Shown here piece by piece: positions 44,061 to 52,283 of a stretch of DNA of 64,000 nucleotides. Every line of letters starts with the position of its first letter. Position 1 is the stretch's first letter. A program made the position numbers and the translations under genes. Source of the stretch: JAAYCT01 sp964499575 (GTDB lineage Bacteria > Bacillota > Clostridia > Saccharofermentanales > Saccharofermentanaceae); contig CAZCLK010000003.1 of NCBI GenBank assembly GCA_964499575.1, positions 1 to 64,000 of the forward strand. Direction: 5' to 3'. The notes under the pieces were generated by a model. That model searched no databases, was not told where the DNA came from, and saw nothing but the letters and a program-made list of their open reading frames with translations.

Positions 44061-44109
44061 TTTGCTCCCCAATCCCTCATATTCATCTTGCTTTCAACAG
44101 AATATCGTA

Positions 44110-44139
44110 TTGGTGATTCCCTTGTCTATCTGTTATAAT
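44110..44139 (+). promoter_or_regulatory. Promoter of leuS
   Basis: TTGGTG, 18 bp, TATAAT lies about 70 bp before leuS. Confidence 0.65.
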
Positions 44140-44159
44140 CTTTTGAAGTAAACGCCCTC

Positions 44160-44184
44160 CGCGCGCCCGTATTCACGGCGCGCG
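44160..44184 (+). promoter_or_regulatory. GC-rich hairpin in the leuS leader
   Basis: CGCGCGCC pairs perfectly with GGCGCGCG around a 9-base loop. No T-run follows, and no T-box features are seen. It may stabilise or slow the leader transcript. Confidence 0.45.
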
Positions 44185-44212
44185 AACAATTTTAACAAGC
44201 GAGGCGATGATT

Positions 44213-46687
44213 ATGGCATACTCGATCGATACAGACAGTAAATGGCAGAAGCGTTGGGAAGAGACCGGGCTTTATAAATTCGACCCGAACGCCGTCGATA
44301 ATAAACTCTATTGCCTCGAGATGTTCTCCTACCCGTCGGGCGCCAACCTTCACGTCGGCCACTGGTACAACTTCGGGCTCACCGATTCCTGGGCGCGCAT
44401 GAAGCGGATGCAGGGTTATAATGTCTTTCACCCGATGGGCTTTGACGCCTTTGGTCTTCCCGCGGAAAACTACGCGATCAAGACCGGAATCCACCCGCAG
44501 GATTCAACGCTCGGTAACATCCGCACGATGGAGAAGCAACTTCGGGAAATGGGCGCGACCTACGACTGGGACTATGAACTCGCGACCTGCCTTCCCGACT
44601 ATTACCGCTGGAACCAGTTTATCTTCCTGCGTTTACTCGAAAAGGGCCTGGCTTACAGAAAGAACGCGCCGGTCAACTGGTGCCCGCAATGCAATACCGT
44701 CCTTGCGAACGAACAGGTGATCGACGGCGCGTGCGAGCGCTGTTCCTCTGAAGTCGTCAGAAAGAATATGACCCAGTGGTTTTTCGCCATTACAAAGTAC
44801 GCGCAGGAGCTTCTCGATTTCCTGCCGAAGCTCGACTGGCCGGAGAAGACCAAGAAGATCCAGACCAACTGGATCGGCCGATCCGAGGGCGCGCAGATCT
44901 CCTTTTTTTGCGAAAAAGACGGAAAGCCCCTGACCGACGACAATAACGAGCCTTTAAAGCTCGACGTCTTCACGACGCGCGCGGACACGCTGATGGGCGT
45001 CACCTACGTCGTCGTAGCGCCCGAGTCCGAAATTTGCGACCGGTTGACCACCGGTGAGTGCCGTGCGGATGTCGCGAAGTACCGGGAACAAACCCAGAAG
45101 GCCAGCGACATCGACCGTATGTCGACGACGCGCGATAAGACCGGCGTATTTACCGGCTCGTACGCGATCCACCCGATCTCCGGTAAGAAAGTCCCGATCT
45201 GGGCGGCGGACTATGTCATCGCAGGCTACGGAACCGGTATCGTCATGGCCGTCCCGGCGCATGACGAGCGCGACTTTGAGTTTGCGGGCAAGTTCGGTCT
45301 TCCGATCATTCGCGTCATTGCCTCGGCTCCGGGCGCGGAGGACGAGCTTCCTTTTATCGAAAAAGGCGTTAATGTAAACTCCGGCGAGTTCGACGGACTC
45401 TCTTTTCGCGATTCGGTACACACGATCATCCATAAACTCTCCGCCGATGATATGGGCGAGCTGAAGGTTAATTTCCGCTTGCGCGACTGGCTCATTTCCC
45501 GTCAGCGCTACTGGGGCACACCGATCCCGGTCGTCCACTGTGAAAAGTGCGGCGTCGTCCCGGTCCCCGATGAGGACCTGCCTGTTCTTCTCCCGTACGA
45601 TGTGGAATTCCGTCCGGACGGTGAGTCGCCTCTGGCGAAGAACGAGGCGTTTATGAACACGCCGTGCCCGCGCTGCGGCGCGCCCGCCAAAAGAGACCCC
45701 GATACGATGGATACCTTTGTCGACTCCTCCTGGTATCAATTCCGCTACCCGGACAACCGGAACGATAAGGCGCCTTTTGACCGAAAGCTCATTAACACAA
45801 TGTGCCCCGTCGACAAATACGTCGGCGGCCCCGAGCACGCGGCCATGCACCTTCTTTACGCTCGGTTTTTTACAAAGGCCCTTCGCGACATGGGCTACCT
45901 TGATTTCGACGAGCCCTTTGCTTCTCTCGTACACCAGGGAATCATCCTCGGGCCGGACGGAAACCGGATGTCCAAGAGCCGCGGCAACACCGTCGCGCCG
46001 GACGAGTACGTCAAGAAATACGGATCCGATGTCTTCCGGACGTACCTCGGCTTCGGCTTCGCGTATACCGAAGGGGGACCTTGGAGCGACGGAGGACTTC
46101 AGGCGATCGCCAAATTTGTCGGCCGTATCGAACGTCTGATTGAGGACATCTCCGACAGTCAGCCCGGTGCCAACTTCTCCGGCGATCCTTCCGCCGACGA
46201 CAAAACGCTTTTGTACTCACTCAATTACACAATAAAATCCGTTACCGCCGATACCGAAAGATTTCAGTTTAATACCTCGATCGCCCGGCTGATGGAGCTT
46301 TTGAACGCGATCGGCAAGTACCGCGAATCCGGGAAGGTCAAGCCCGCGCTCCTCCGGAAAACATGCGAGACCCTTCTTCTTCTCCTGTCTCCTTTTGCGC
46401 CGCACTTCTGCGAGGAGATGTGGGAGAAGCTTGGAAACGCCTACTCGATCTTTAATCAGAAATGGCCGGAATACGACGAGGGCGCGCTCGTTCTCGATAC
46501 GATCGAGATCGCCGTTCAGGTCAACGGGCAGGTCAAATTTAAGCTCGATATCAATAGCGAACTCTCCGCCGATGAGGTTGAGAAATTGGTCCGTGACGAC
46601 GAGCGTTTGACCGAGGTTCTGGCCGGGCGTAACATTGTTAAATTCATATACGTGAAAGGGCGTTTGGCGAATATCGTCGCAAAGTAG
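44213..46687 (+). CDS. leuS: Leucyl-tRNA synthetase
   Basis: I start at the second in-frame ATG (GAGG eight bases upstream), giving 824 residues. The class I signature HVGH (YPSGANLHVGHWYN) is near residue 45 and RMSKS (GNRMSKSRGNTV) near residue 585. The editing domain is between them, and a CPRCGAPAKRDPDTMDTFVDSSWY region precedes the catalytic C-terminal half. It charges tRNA-Leu. No T-box is present upstream, unlike in many Bacillota. Confidence 0.98.
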   Translation: MAYSIDTDSKWQKRWEETGLYKFDPNAVDNKLYCLEMFSYPSGANLHVGHWYNFGLTDSWARMKRMQGYNVFHPMGFDAFGLPAENYAIKTGIHPQDSTLGNIRTMEKQLREMGATYDWDYELATCLPDYYRWNQFIFLRLLEKGLAYRKNAPVNWCPQCNTVLANEQVIDGACERCSSEVVRKNMTQWFFAITKYAQELLDFLPKLDWPEKTKKIQTNWIGRSEGAQISFFCEKDGKPLTDDNNEPLKLDVFTTRADTLMGVTYVVVAPESEICDRLTTGECRADVAKYREQTQKASDIDRMSTTRDKTGVFTGSYAIHPISGKKVPIWAADYVIAGYGTGIVMAVPAHDERDFEFAGKFGLPIIRVIASAPGAEDELPFIEKGVNVNSGEFDGLSFRDSVHTIIHKLSADDMGELKVNFRLRDWLISRQRYWGTPIPVVHCEKCGVVPVPDEDLPVLLPYDVEFRPDGESPLAKNEAFMNTPCPRCGAPAKRDPDTMDTFVDSSWYQFRYPDNRNDKAPFDRKLINTMCPVDKYVGGPEHAAMHLLYARFFTKALRDMGYLDFDEPFASLVHQGIILGPDGNRMSKSRGNTVAPDEYVKKYGSDVFRTYLGFGFAYTEGGPWSDGGLQAIAKFVGRIERLIEDISDSQPGANFSGDPSADDKTLLYSLNYTIKSVTADTERFQFNTSIARLMELLNAIGKYRESGKVKPALLRKTCETLLLLLSPFAPHFCEEMWEKLGNAYSIFNQKWPEYDEGALVLDTIEIAVQVNGQVKFKLDINSELSADEVEKLVRDDERLTEVLAGRNIVKFIYVKGRLANIVAK

Positions 46688-46708
46688 AAAAGAAGATTTA
46701 CATACAAA

Positions 46709-48196
46709 TCATACCCGGCCGAGGTGTTGAAAAACCGCCTCGGCCGCTTGTTTATCCGCCCAAACACTGACCGATCCGGCCGCGACCGGAAAGTCGGCCG
46801 AGCCGCTCCCGTCGAGAACGATTTCCTCTCCCCGATTCCGCGTCACATCGATCCATGTCGATCCGGCTTTCTCCGCGCCGAACGAGAAACGGAGGGCATT
46901 TTCCCGCTCGTTACTGATCACGACGACCAGTCCTGAGCCCGGGTGCTCAGGGTCTCCCCCGCGCTTCCACCCGATACAGTTTTTCTGCTCGAAAAGATCC
47001 TCCTGCCCGCCGTACGCCAGATATTTTCGCGCCAATAGCAGAGGGTCGAGACGATCCTTCAGAGGAGCTTTCGGCGCCTCGCCGCCGATCCCGTAATAGT
47101 CGCCGTAGAAAAGGCACGGGTACCCGTCTTTACGAAGGAGGATCAACGCGTAGGCGATCTGCTTGAACCAATCCTCGATGAAGGACTCGAGCGATTGACG
47201 GTGCTGGGAATCGTGGTTATCGACGAAGGTAACGACGTTCATCGGATTATAAGAAACGAGCGCGTCCGCAAAGATTGTCCGCAGGTCATAAGAACTGCCT
47301 GCCCGTGACGCGTCGAAAAGGTTAAAATGCAGCGGCACATCAAAAAGTGTCAGGTGATAATTGACGTCCGACAGATACTCACGAAGACGGTCCGGATCGC
47401 CGCGCCAATACTCTCCGACCGCGAAAAAAGGCCGATTCATCCCTTCGCGTATGGTTTTCACAAAACGCTCCATGAACTTCTCGTCGATATGCTTGACCGC
47501 GTCCAGGCGCATACCGTCCAGCTTCAGCTCTTCGGTGATCCATTTGCCCCACCGGATCGTCTCGTCGACGACATCCGGATGATTGTAGTCGATATTCGCG
47601 AACATCAGAAAATCGTAGTTGCCGAACTCCTCGTCGACGGCTTTCGAAAAATCCTTGTTCCCGCCGACAAATTTATATATCGCCGTCTCCCCGGTCTTCT
47701 GGTCGAAGTCCGTCGCCGAAAAGTGCTCCCAATTCCATTTGAAGCCCGAATACTTGTCTTCTCGCCCCGGAAATTCAAACCGCGTCCAGGCTTCGATCGT
47801 AAACGGCTCGGAAACGACCGTCCTTCGGTCCATCGGATCGACCTTGACGACAAGGACCTCCTGTGTCCCGTCCGCCGCGGCTTTATGATTCAAAACGACG
47901 TCGGCGTAGACCTTAAGCCCCGCGATGTGAAGCTTTTCGATCGCCAAAAGAAGCGAGCGCTTGTCCCCGTACTTCGTCGGAACTCCGCCCTTCTGATCAA
48001 ATTCCCCGAGGTCAAAGAGGTCATAGACCCCGTACCCGACATCCCATGGCGAGGTCGATTTACAACACGGCGGGATCCAGACACCGGAAACACCGAGCGA
48101 AAAGAGGTGGTCCGCATCCGCCGCCAACCGTGTCCAATGCCCTTGGTCGGCCGGAAGATCCCACTCGAAATACTGCATCATGATATAGTTATCCAA
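46709..48196 (-). CDS. Cytoplasmic alpha-amylase (GH13)
   Basis: The TTG at 48196 lies five bases after GGGGGA and gives 495 residues; an ATG five codons later is possible. There is no signal peptide, so the enzyme is intracellular. The GH13 motifs are DVVLNH, GMRLDAVKH (nucleophile Asp), GEYW (acid Glu) and FVDNHDS, and MMQYFEWDLP at the start is typical of GH13_5 liquefying-type amylases. It cuts alpha-1,4 glucans, probably stored or imported maltodextrins. A 9-bp stem hairpin lies inside its 3' end. Confidence 0.95.
   Translation of the reverse strand: MDNYIMMQYFEWDLPADQGHWTRLAADADHLFSLGVSGVWIPPCCKSTSPWDVGYGVYDLFDLGEFDQKGGVPTKYGDKRSLLLAIEKLHIAGLKVYADVVLNHKAAADGTQEVLVVKVDPMDRRTVVSEPFTIEAWTRFEFPGREDKYSGFKWNWEHFSATDFDQKTGETAIYKFVGGNKDFSKAVDEEFGNYDFLMFANIDYNHPDVVDETIRWGKWITEELKLDGMRLDAVKHIDEKFMERFVKTIREGMNRPFFAVGEYWRGDPDRLREYLSDVNYHLTLFDVPLHFNLFDASRAGSSYDLRTIFADALVSYNPMNVVTFVDNHDSQHRQSLESFIEDWFKQIAYALILLRKDGYPCLFYGDYYGIGGEAPKAPLKDRLDPLLLARKYLAYGGQEDLFEQKNCIGWKRGGDPEHPGSGLVVVISNERENALRFSFGAEKAGSTWIDVTRNRGEEIVLDGSGSADFPVAAGSVSVWADKQAAEAVFQHLGRV
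46716..46746 (+). terminator. Hairpin after leuS, inside the amylase 3' end
   Basis: CGGCCGAGG pairs with CCTCGGCCG (9 bp) around a 13-base loop, 28 bp after the leuS stop. The following CTTGTTTATC is only weakly T-rich. It overlaps the convergent amylase coding end. Confidence 0.5.
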
Positions 48197-48317
48197 GAAA
48201 ATCCCCCGCTTCTGTTTTCGGTATTCTTATCTTCGGATAATTATATCACTTCCCGATCTTCAGGAATTTTGAGAGCTATTCCGGGTATCTTCGATCGGTG
48301 TTCCCCTTTTCGTTCTT

Positions 48318-50117
48318 TTACCCTTCGATTTCAATTGCGAATTTGATATCTGCGACGTTCTCAAAATTAACACCGTCAACACCGTAGAAAACCTTAAGAC
48401 TGTGAGACACCCCATCTAAAGTAAACACGCCGGTCCACCTAAGATCAGGGTTTGTGAGATATTCCTCTAACTGAGGAGCGGATTTATACAGTTGACGATA
48501 AACAACTCCGAAATCACCGCATTCAACCCGATCAACGTTCTCGGCGACAAGGAACGGAACGCTTCCTTGTTTATCTTCAACCGCGTATAGATCAAAAAAA
48601 TGCGTAGCGAGATATTGTTCCGGTTCGCCCTCGAACGCCGGTTCCCGATATTTAAGCAAATAGATCAGATCCGGCTCTCCTTCGCGCGCATATCGCTCGA
48701 TGTCAATACAGCCGGACATCACGACTTCGGATCCGTCAAAATCAGTATCGTACGTGGCTCTGCTGATCGTATAGCCACTCGTGCTGTCATCTGCTTCGGA
48801 CACATAGTATATGTTTCGATCCGAGGTGAATTCATAAACAGAAGGCACAGCAACGCCGATATGAATTTCCTCATTCGTTTCAGTCCCGAAATCATTGATA
48901 TTTTCGACATAAATCAGTTTGCTCCCGATCGACGGAGAATCCAGCAAGACCGAATCACCGATCATTTGATACTCGCCGTCGTATGATAAGGAATGACATA
49001 ATACACTTTCCAGGTCGCTCGTGAAGTACCAGATATCGGATATGCTCTCATGAAAAAAGGTGACCATGAGCTTGTTGCTCAACCGGGTTTCCTTTGAGAA
49101 AATAATTCCGCCCTCATTACTGTTGATAATACGGCCCGCCTCAAGAAGGATCGGCTCCGAACCAGACTCCGAGTACCGGATACCGTCGGCATCACTGAAA
49201 AGCACCTGTGTCCGATCCGCGTTGAAAATGATTTCCCCGAAATCCAGAAAAACGTTCTCCGGGATAATGGAATTGCTCAACAGTTTCAGTGAATGTGCCG
49301 AAGAAAACGGGTAAATGGCATAAAATCCGTTTGTTTCCAATTCGCTTTCCCTTCCGGTATAGCCACTCATCGCATACACGATTTGTCCGTCGTCCGAAAG
49401 AGCGATCGGATTGAGATCTTCCGCAATTCTGATCGGCTCTTCGTTATCGATCCTGAGCCGAACTTCCCAGGGCTTATCGGCTCCCTTTTCGACGAAACAT
49501 TGGTATGCGACCGCTTGGCCGTGAGGAGAAACAGCAAATGTCCTTCCGGCGTTTTCGGATACCAGAGATGACTCTTTCTCTGCGGTTCGATATACGTACA
49601 GAGATCCGGTATTATCTGCCGTACAATTCTTAAGATACAAGACTGTACTGCCGTCCGAGGAAATTGTGAATTCTTGAACTTGATCGGATATTTCTTCACA
49701 AGTTGTTCCGTCTGAAAAAAACAACCGGCCTTCGTATCCGGGGCTCTCCTCCGCACTCAAAAGAAACGCAACGGCGTCGCGATCCGTCGCATATTGAAAT
49801 TCGGGCCCATAGCCTATCGCCCCCCCCTCAATAACGATCGCGTGACCATCACGAAGAAGGACGGCATTTTCCACTCCCTGAACAAAATGAATATTCGATC
49901 GCTCGGATAGATCTCCGGTAACGGGTTCTCTGCGCTGAGTCATCGAAGTCTCCGTACTTTCCGGTACGGATGTCGTTTCCGTACTTGCCTGCGCGGATGA
50001 CGCCAGTGTAGTCGCCTCAGGATTCGATTCAGTCGGTTGTTTGATTTTTTTTGCTGAACAAGAAATTAGAAGAGCGGAAACAAGAACGAGACACATGATC
50101 CGTACAATCCTATTCAT
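48318..50117 (-). CDS. Surface lipoprotein, probable beta-propeller
   Basis: The ATG at 50117 gives 599 residues. The N-terminus is a lipoprotein signal with the lipobox LISC (Cys20). A Thr/Ser-rich linker (~25-70) and a long repeating beta region with segments like EFTISSDGSTVLYLKN, TFAVSPHGQAVAYQ and PIALSDDGQIVYAMSG follow. These recall WD40/TolB-type propeller blades. I do not recognise a named family. It is probably anchored outside the membrane and binds other envelope components. It is divergent from the B-box gene. Confidence 0.75.
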   Translation of the reverse strand: MNRIVRIMCLVLVSALLISCSAKKIKQPTESNPEATTLASSAQASTETTSVPESTETSMTQRREPVTGDLSERSNIHFVQGVENAVLLRDGHAIVIEGGAIGYGPEFQYATDRDAVAFLLSAEESPGYEGRLFFSDGTTCEEISDQVQEFTISSDGSTVLYLKNCTADNTGSLYVYRTAEKESSLVSENAGRTFAVSPHGQAVAYQCFVEKGADKPWEVRLRIDNEEPIRIAEDLNPIALSDDGQIVYAMSGYTGRESELETNGFYAIYPFSSAHSLKLLSNSIIPENVFLDFGEIIFNADRTQVLFSDADGIRYSESGSEPILLEAGRIINSNEGGIIFSKETRLSNKLMVTFFHESISDIWYFTSDLESVLCHSLSYDGEYQMIGDSVLLDSPSIGSKLIYVENINDFGTETNEEIHIGVAVPSVYEFTSDRNIYYVSEADDSTSGYTISRATYDTDFDGSEVVMSGCIDIERYAREGEPDLIYLLKYREPAFEGEPEQYLATHFFDLYAVEDKQGSVPFLVAENVDRVECGDFGVVYRQLYKSAPQLEEYLTNPDLRWTGVFTLDGVSHSLKVFYGVDGVNFENVADIKFAIEIEG

Positions 50118-50260
50118 TCTCTTTCTCCCGGTTCTCTTCGCGAAATTGTTTGCAATGGAAAACATGAGTAATAAATTTTTTACTTTGATATCGCCATAAT
50201 AGTACATCGTTCTATTACCCGCAATATGTCCCTATTAATGAACATCTCCCCCACAGCGTA

Positions 50261-50269
50261 TGCTATAAT
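50261..50269 (+). promoter_or_regulatory. Extended -10 promoter of the B-box gene
   Basis: TGC-TATAAT is a complete extended -10 about 26 bp before the ATG. A poor -35-like TGAACA lies 21 bp further upstream. Confidence 0.45.
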
Positions 50270-50295
50270 CTTTTTACCGTGATGAGGGAATAACA

Positions 50296-50775
50296 ATGAA
50301 ATGCTTTTACCACAATGAAACTGAAGCGACCTGCACTTGCGTCGGATGTAGTAAGGGATTATGTTCGTCGTGCGGGTCCGCGGTAACGCCGCCGCGCTGT
50401 CCGGATTGTATGATGAAGGCCAACGAAAAGGAATATAAGTCCTTTCTTTACACCGCCATCGTCAGCGCGTTCTTCTTTTTCATAACCGCCATGATCCTTG
50501 TTTTCACGGTCGGGATTGAGGCGTTTAGTTCTCCGCTGTGGTGGCTTCTGATCCTCGTTGTCTCGACGATTCCCTGGGGATGGCGCTTTCTGCACTCCCT
50601 GTTCCCGGTCTTCTTTCTGTCGACCTCGATTCTCCTGATGATCCTTGCCCTGATTTTTACGGCACTTCTCTCCGTCTTTGCCGGAATCGTCGTAATGCCG
50701 TGGCAGATCTTTTCGATCATACGCTTATATCTGAAAACACGATCCGTGCGAGAGAAATTTCTCGCGCGGTTGTAA
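50296..50775 (+). CDS. B-box zinc-finger membrane protein
   Basis: The 159-residue protein begins with a B-box type zinc finger. Cys3, His6, Cys13, Cys15, Cys18, Cys23 and Cys26 with a later CPDC pair (35-38) can bind two zincs. Three to four hydrophobic segments follow (about 49-69, 79-97, 103-135). Bacterial B-box proteins are usually membrane proteins of unknown function, sometimes fused to proteases. It ends about 20 bp before the tRNA promoter. No partner is evident. Confidence 0.75.
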   Translation: MKCFYHNETEATCTCVGCSKGLCSSCGSAVTPPRCPDCMMKANEKEYKSFLYTAIVSAFFFFITAMILVFTVGIEAFSSPLWWLLILVVSTIPWGWRFLHSLFPVFFLSTSILLMILALIFTALLSVFAGIVVMPWQIFSIIRLYLKTRSVREKFLARL

Positions 50776-50796
50776 CCCGCATAAACCGCTTTGTTA

Positions 50797-50825
50797 TTGA
50801 CATCTATATCCCAAATCCATATAAT
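50797..50825 (+). promoter_or_regulatory. Perfect consensus promoter of the tRNA-Thr gene
   Basis: TTGACA, exactly 17 bp, TATAAT: both hexamers are perfect. The tRNA begins about 33 bp after the expected start site. Confidence 0.85.
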
Positions 50826-50864
50826 TTCTTTTGCGTCCCGTGAAGGGTCGCGCGCATAAAAATC

Positions 50865-50940
50865 GCCGACTTAGCACAGTTGGTAGTGCAGCTGATTTGT
50901 AATCAGCAGGTCGTCAGTTCGAGTCTGACAGTCGGCTCCA
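50865..50940 (+). tRNA. tRNA-Thr (anticodon TGT)
   Basis: A 76-base cloverleaf folds completely: acceptor GCCGACT/AGTCGGC, D-arm GCAC/GTGC, anticodon arm GCTGA/TCAGC with loop TTTGTAA, and T-arm GTCAG/CTGAC with TTCGAGT. CCA is encoded. The anticodon TGT reads ACA and related Thr codons. Confidence 0.97.
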
Positions 50941-50945
50941 AGAGC

Positions 50946-50982
50946 AAGCGGTCTCTGCAGATTCTGCACGGCCGCTTTTTTT
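50946..50982 (+). terminator. Intrinsic terminator of the tRNA-Thr gene
   Basis: AAGCGG with an inner CTGCA stem pairs with CCGCTT and is followed by seven Ts, six bases after the tRNA. Confidence 0.8.
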
Positions 50983-51207
50983 GCCCGAAAACACCGTTCC
51001 GGTTACGAAAATTTGGAAACCGCTAACAATTCGGTAATCATTGGTTCACCGTTTGTTTTTTACAAATCTGATAATATTAAAGCAGAAATCAGTCGATCCC
51101 GATTGAATCGTTGAACCAGACAGCAATTTTCTGATAAATAGCGATACGGATTCGTTATTTGTACGTTTTTATAAACAAAGGGGCCAGGGAGTAGGGAGGC
51201 GATTCAA

Positions 51208-51999
51208 GTGAAAAAAGACAGATCTGCCCGAATAGCAGGCGTCGTGATCATCAGTTTTGCGATACTGCTTGTGATGTCCTTTCGATTTGTGATCTTTGCC
51301 GGAGTAACGGGAGCGGAGAGTACCGATGAATCCTCAGTAACAACAGCCGCAACTAGCGCGAGTACCTATGCTACCATAGATTGGTCTGTTCTGGAAGGAG
51401 CTTGGGTTGCGCAAGGCGTAATAGTCAGCCAGACTACCACTGCTGCAGTTGCAACAACGACGGCAACTACTGCTGCTGCAACAACCGCCGCCGCAACAAC
51501 GGCGGCAACCACTGCTGCCGCAACGACCGCCGCAACGACGGCGGTAACCACCGCCGCAACGACGGCGGAAGAGACGACCGCAGTGAGCACTTCTGCGCCG
51601 ACCGCGGCTTCGACCGCAGAACGCGGGTCAAAGAGCACGGGTACGACAACACAGGCTTCTGAAGAAACATCGCCGCCTACGGAAACGACAGTGAAAATCA
51701 CGGAGTCCGAATCCCAAAAGCCGGTCGAAACAGGCGTTGTCGCTAAGGTGGTCGAGACGACCCTTCTCGCACAAAAAGAAACCACATCGGTCCCGGCGGC
51801 GGTTCAGGAGCCCCGTGATTCCGATCCTTCGAATCCTTGGCTCCTTTGGCTGTTGCTTCTCCTTCTGCTTCTTCTGTTGATTATTATCTTTCTTTTCTTC
51901 TTTTACCGTAAAAAGAAACGCAAGGAAGAAGACGACGAAGCCGGCGAGGGCGAACCGACCGAAGAGACATTCGGCGAGACCGGGGCTTCCGACTCATAA
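51208..51999 (+). CDS. Membrane protein with Thr/Ala-rich extracellular stalk
   Basis: The 263-residue protein has an N-terminal signal anchor (~9-32), an exported region dominated by Thr and Ala (76-128), a Ser/Thr/Glu-rich part to 205, a single Leu-rich transmembrane helix (~210-233) and a basic then acidic cytoplasmic tail. The layout suits a glycosylated stalk or spacer on the cell surface. I do not recognise a family. The start is a GTG behind GGGAGGCG. It is the first of three neighbouring low-complexity envelope genes. Confidence 0.7.
   Translation: MKKDRSARIAGVVIISFAILLVMSFRFVIFAGVTGAESTDESSVTTAATSASTYATIDWSVLEGAWVAQGVIVSQTTTAAVATTTATTAAATTAAATTAATTAAATTAATTAVTTAATTAEETTAVSTSAPTAASTAERGSKSTGTTTQASEETSPPTETTVKITESESQKPVETGVVAKVVETTLLAQKETTSVPAAVQEPRDSDPSNPWLLWLLLLLLLLLLIIIFLFFFYRKKKRKEEDDEAGEGEPTEETFGETGASDS
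51433..51591 (+). repeat. Thr/Ala codon repeat tract
   Basis: A tract of ACN and GCN codons encodes repeated ATTAA and TTAAA units (residues 76-128). Codon third positions vary, so it is a protein-level repeat rather than a simple slippage tract. It may still vary in length between strains. Confidence 0.75.
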
Positions 52000-52035
52000 T
52001 TTAACGCTCCGTGTTCCTTTCCATGGAGCTTACCG

Positions 52036-52070
52036 AAGGCCGTGTCGAATACCTGTTTGACGCGGCCTTT
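52036..52070 (+). terminator. Terminator of the Thr/Ala stalk gene
   Basis: AAGGCCG pairs with CGGCCTT, with GTC/GAC pairing further in, then a short T-rich stretch. It lies 37 bp after the stop. Confidence 0.6.
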
Positions 52071-52148
52071 ATCATGTTTCATAAATTCTTCAGCGTTTGT
52101 TAACTATATTATGTTGCATTGACAGTAGAAGTCTATAAAATGAAGTTA

Positions 52149-52187
52149 GGCGGTGTTATCTCAACGGCTTGCCGCCCGGCTTTTTTT
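52149..52187 (+). terminator. Hairpin with T-run upstream of the VOC-domain gene
   Basis: GGCGG pairs with CCGCC, then CGGC and seven Ts follow. It stands about 97 bp before the start codon, downstream of A/T-rich promoter-like DNA, so it could attenuate that gene. The stem is short, and the T-run is four bases away. Confidence 0.35.
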
Positions 52188-52283
52188 ATTTCTGGCGATT
52201 GCAGCATGTATCCGTTTCGGCGGATCCGATGAACGATTTTTGAGATTGATCCGGGTAATGGTCCGGATACAAAGGAGTTGTGT

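Noticed and set aside
44073..44212. T-box riboswitch upstream of leuS
   Set aside because: The leader is only about 70 bases and lacks the T-box sequence and a terminator; it shows just one GC-rich hairpin.
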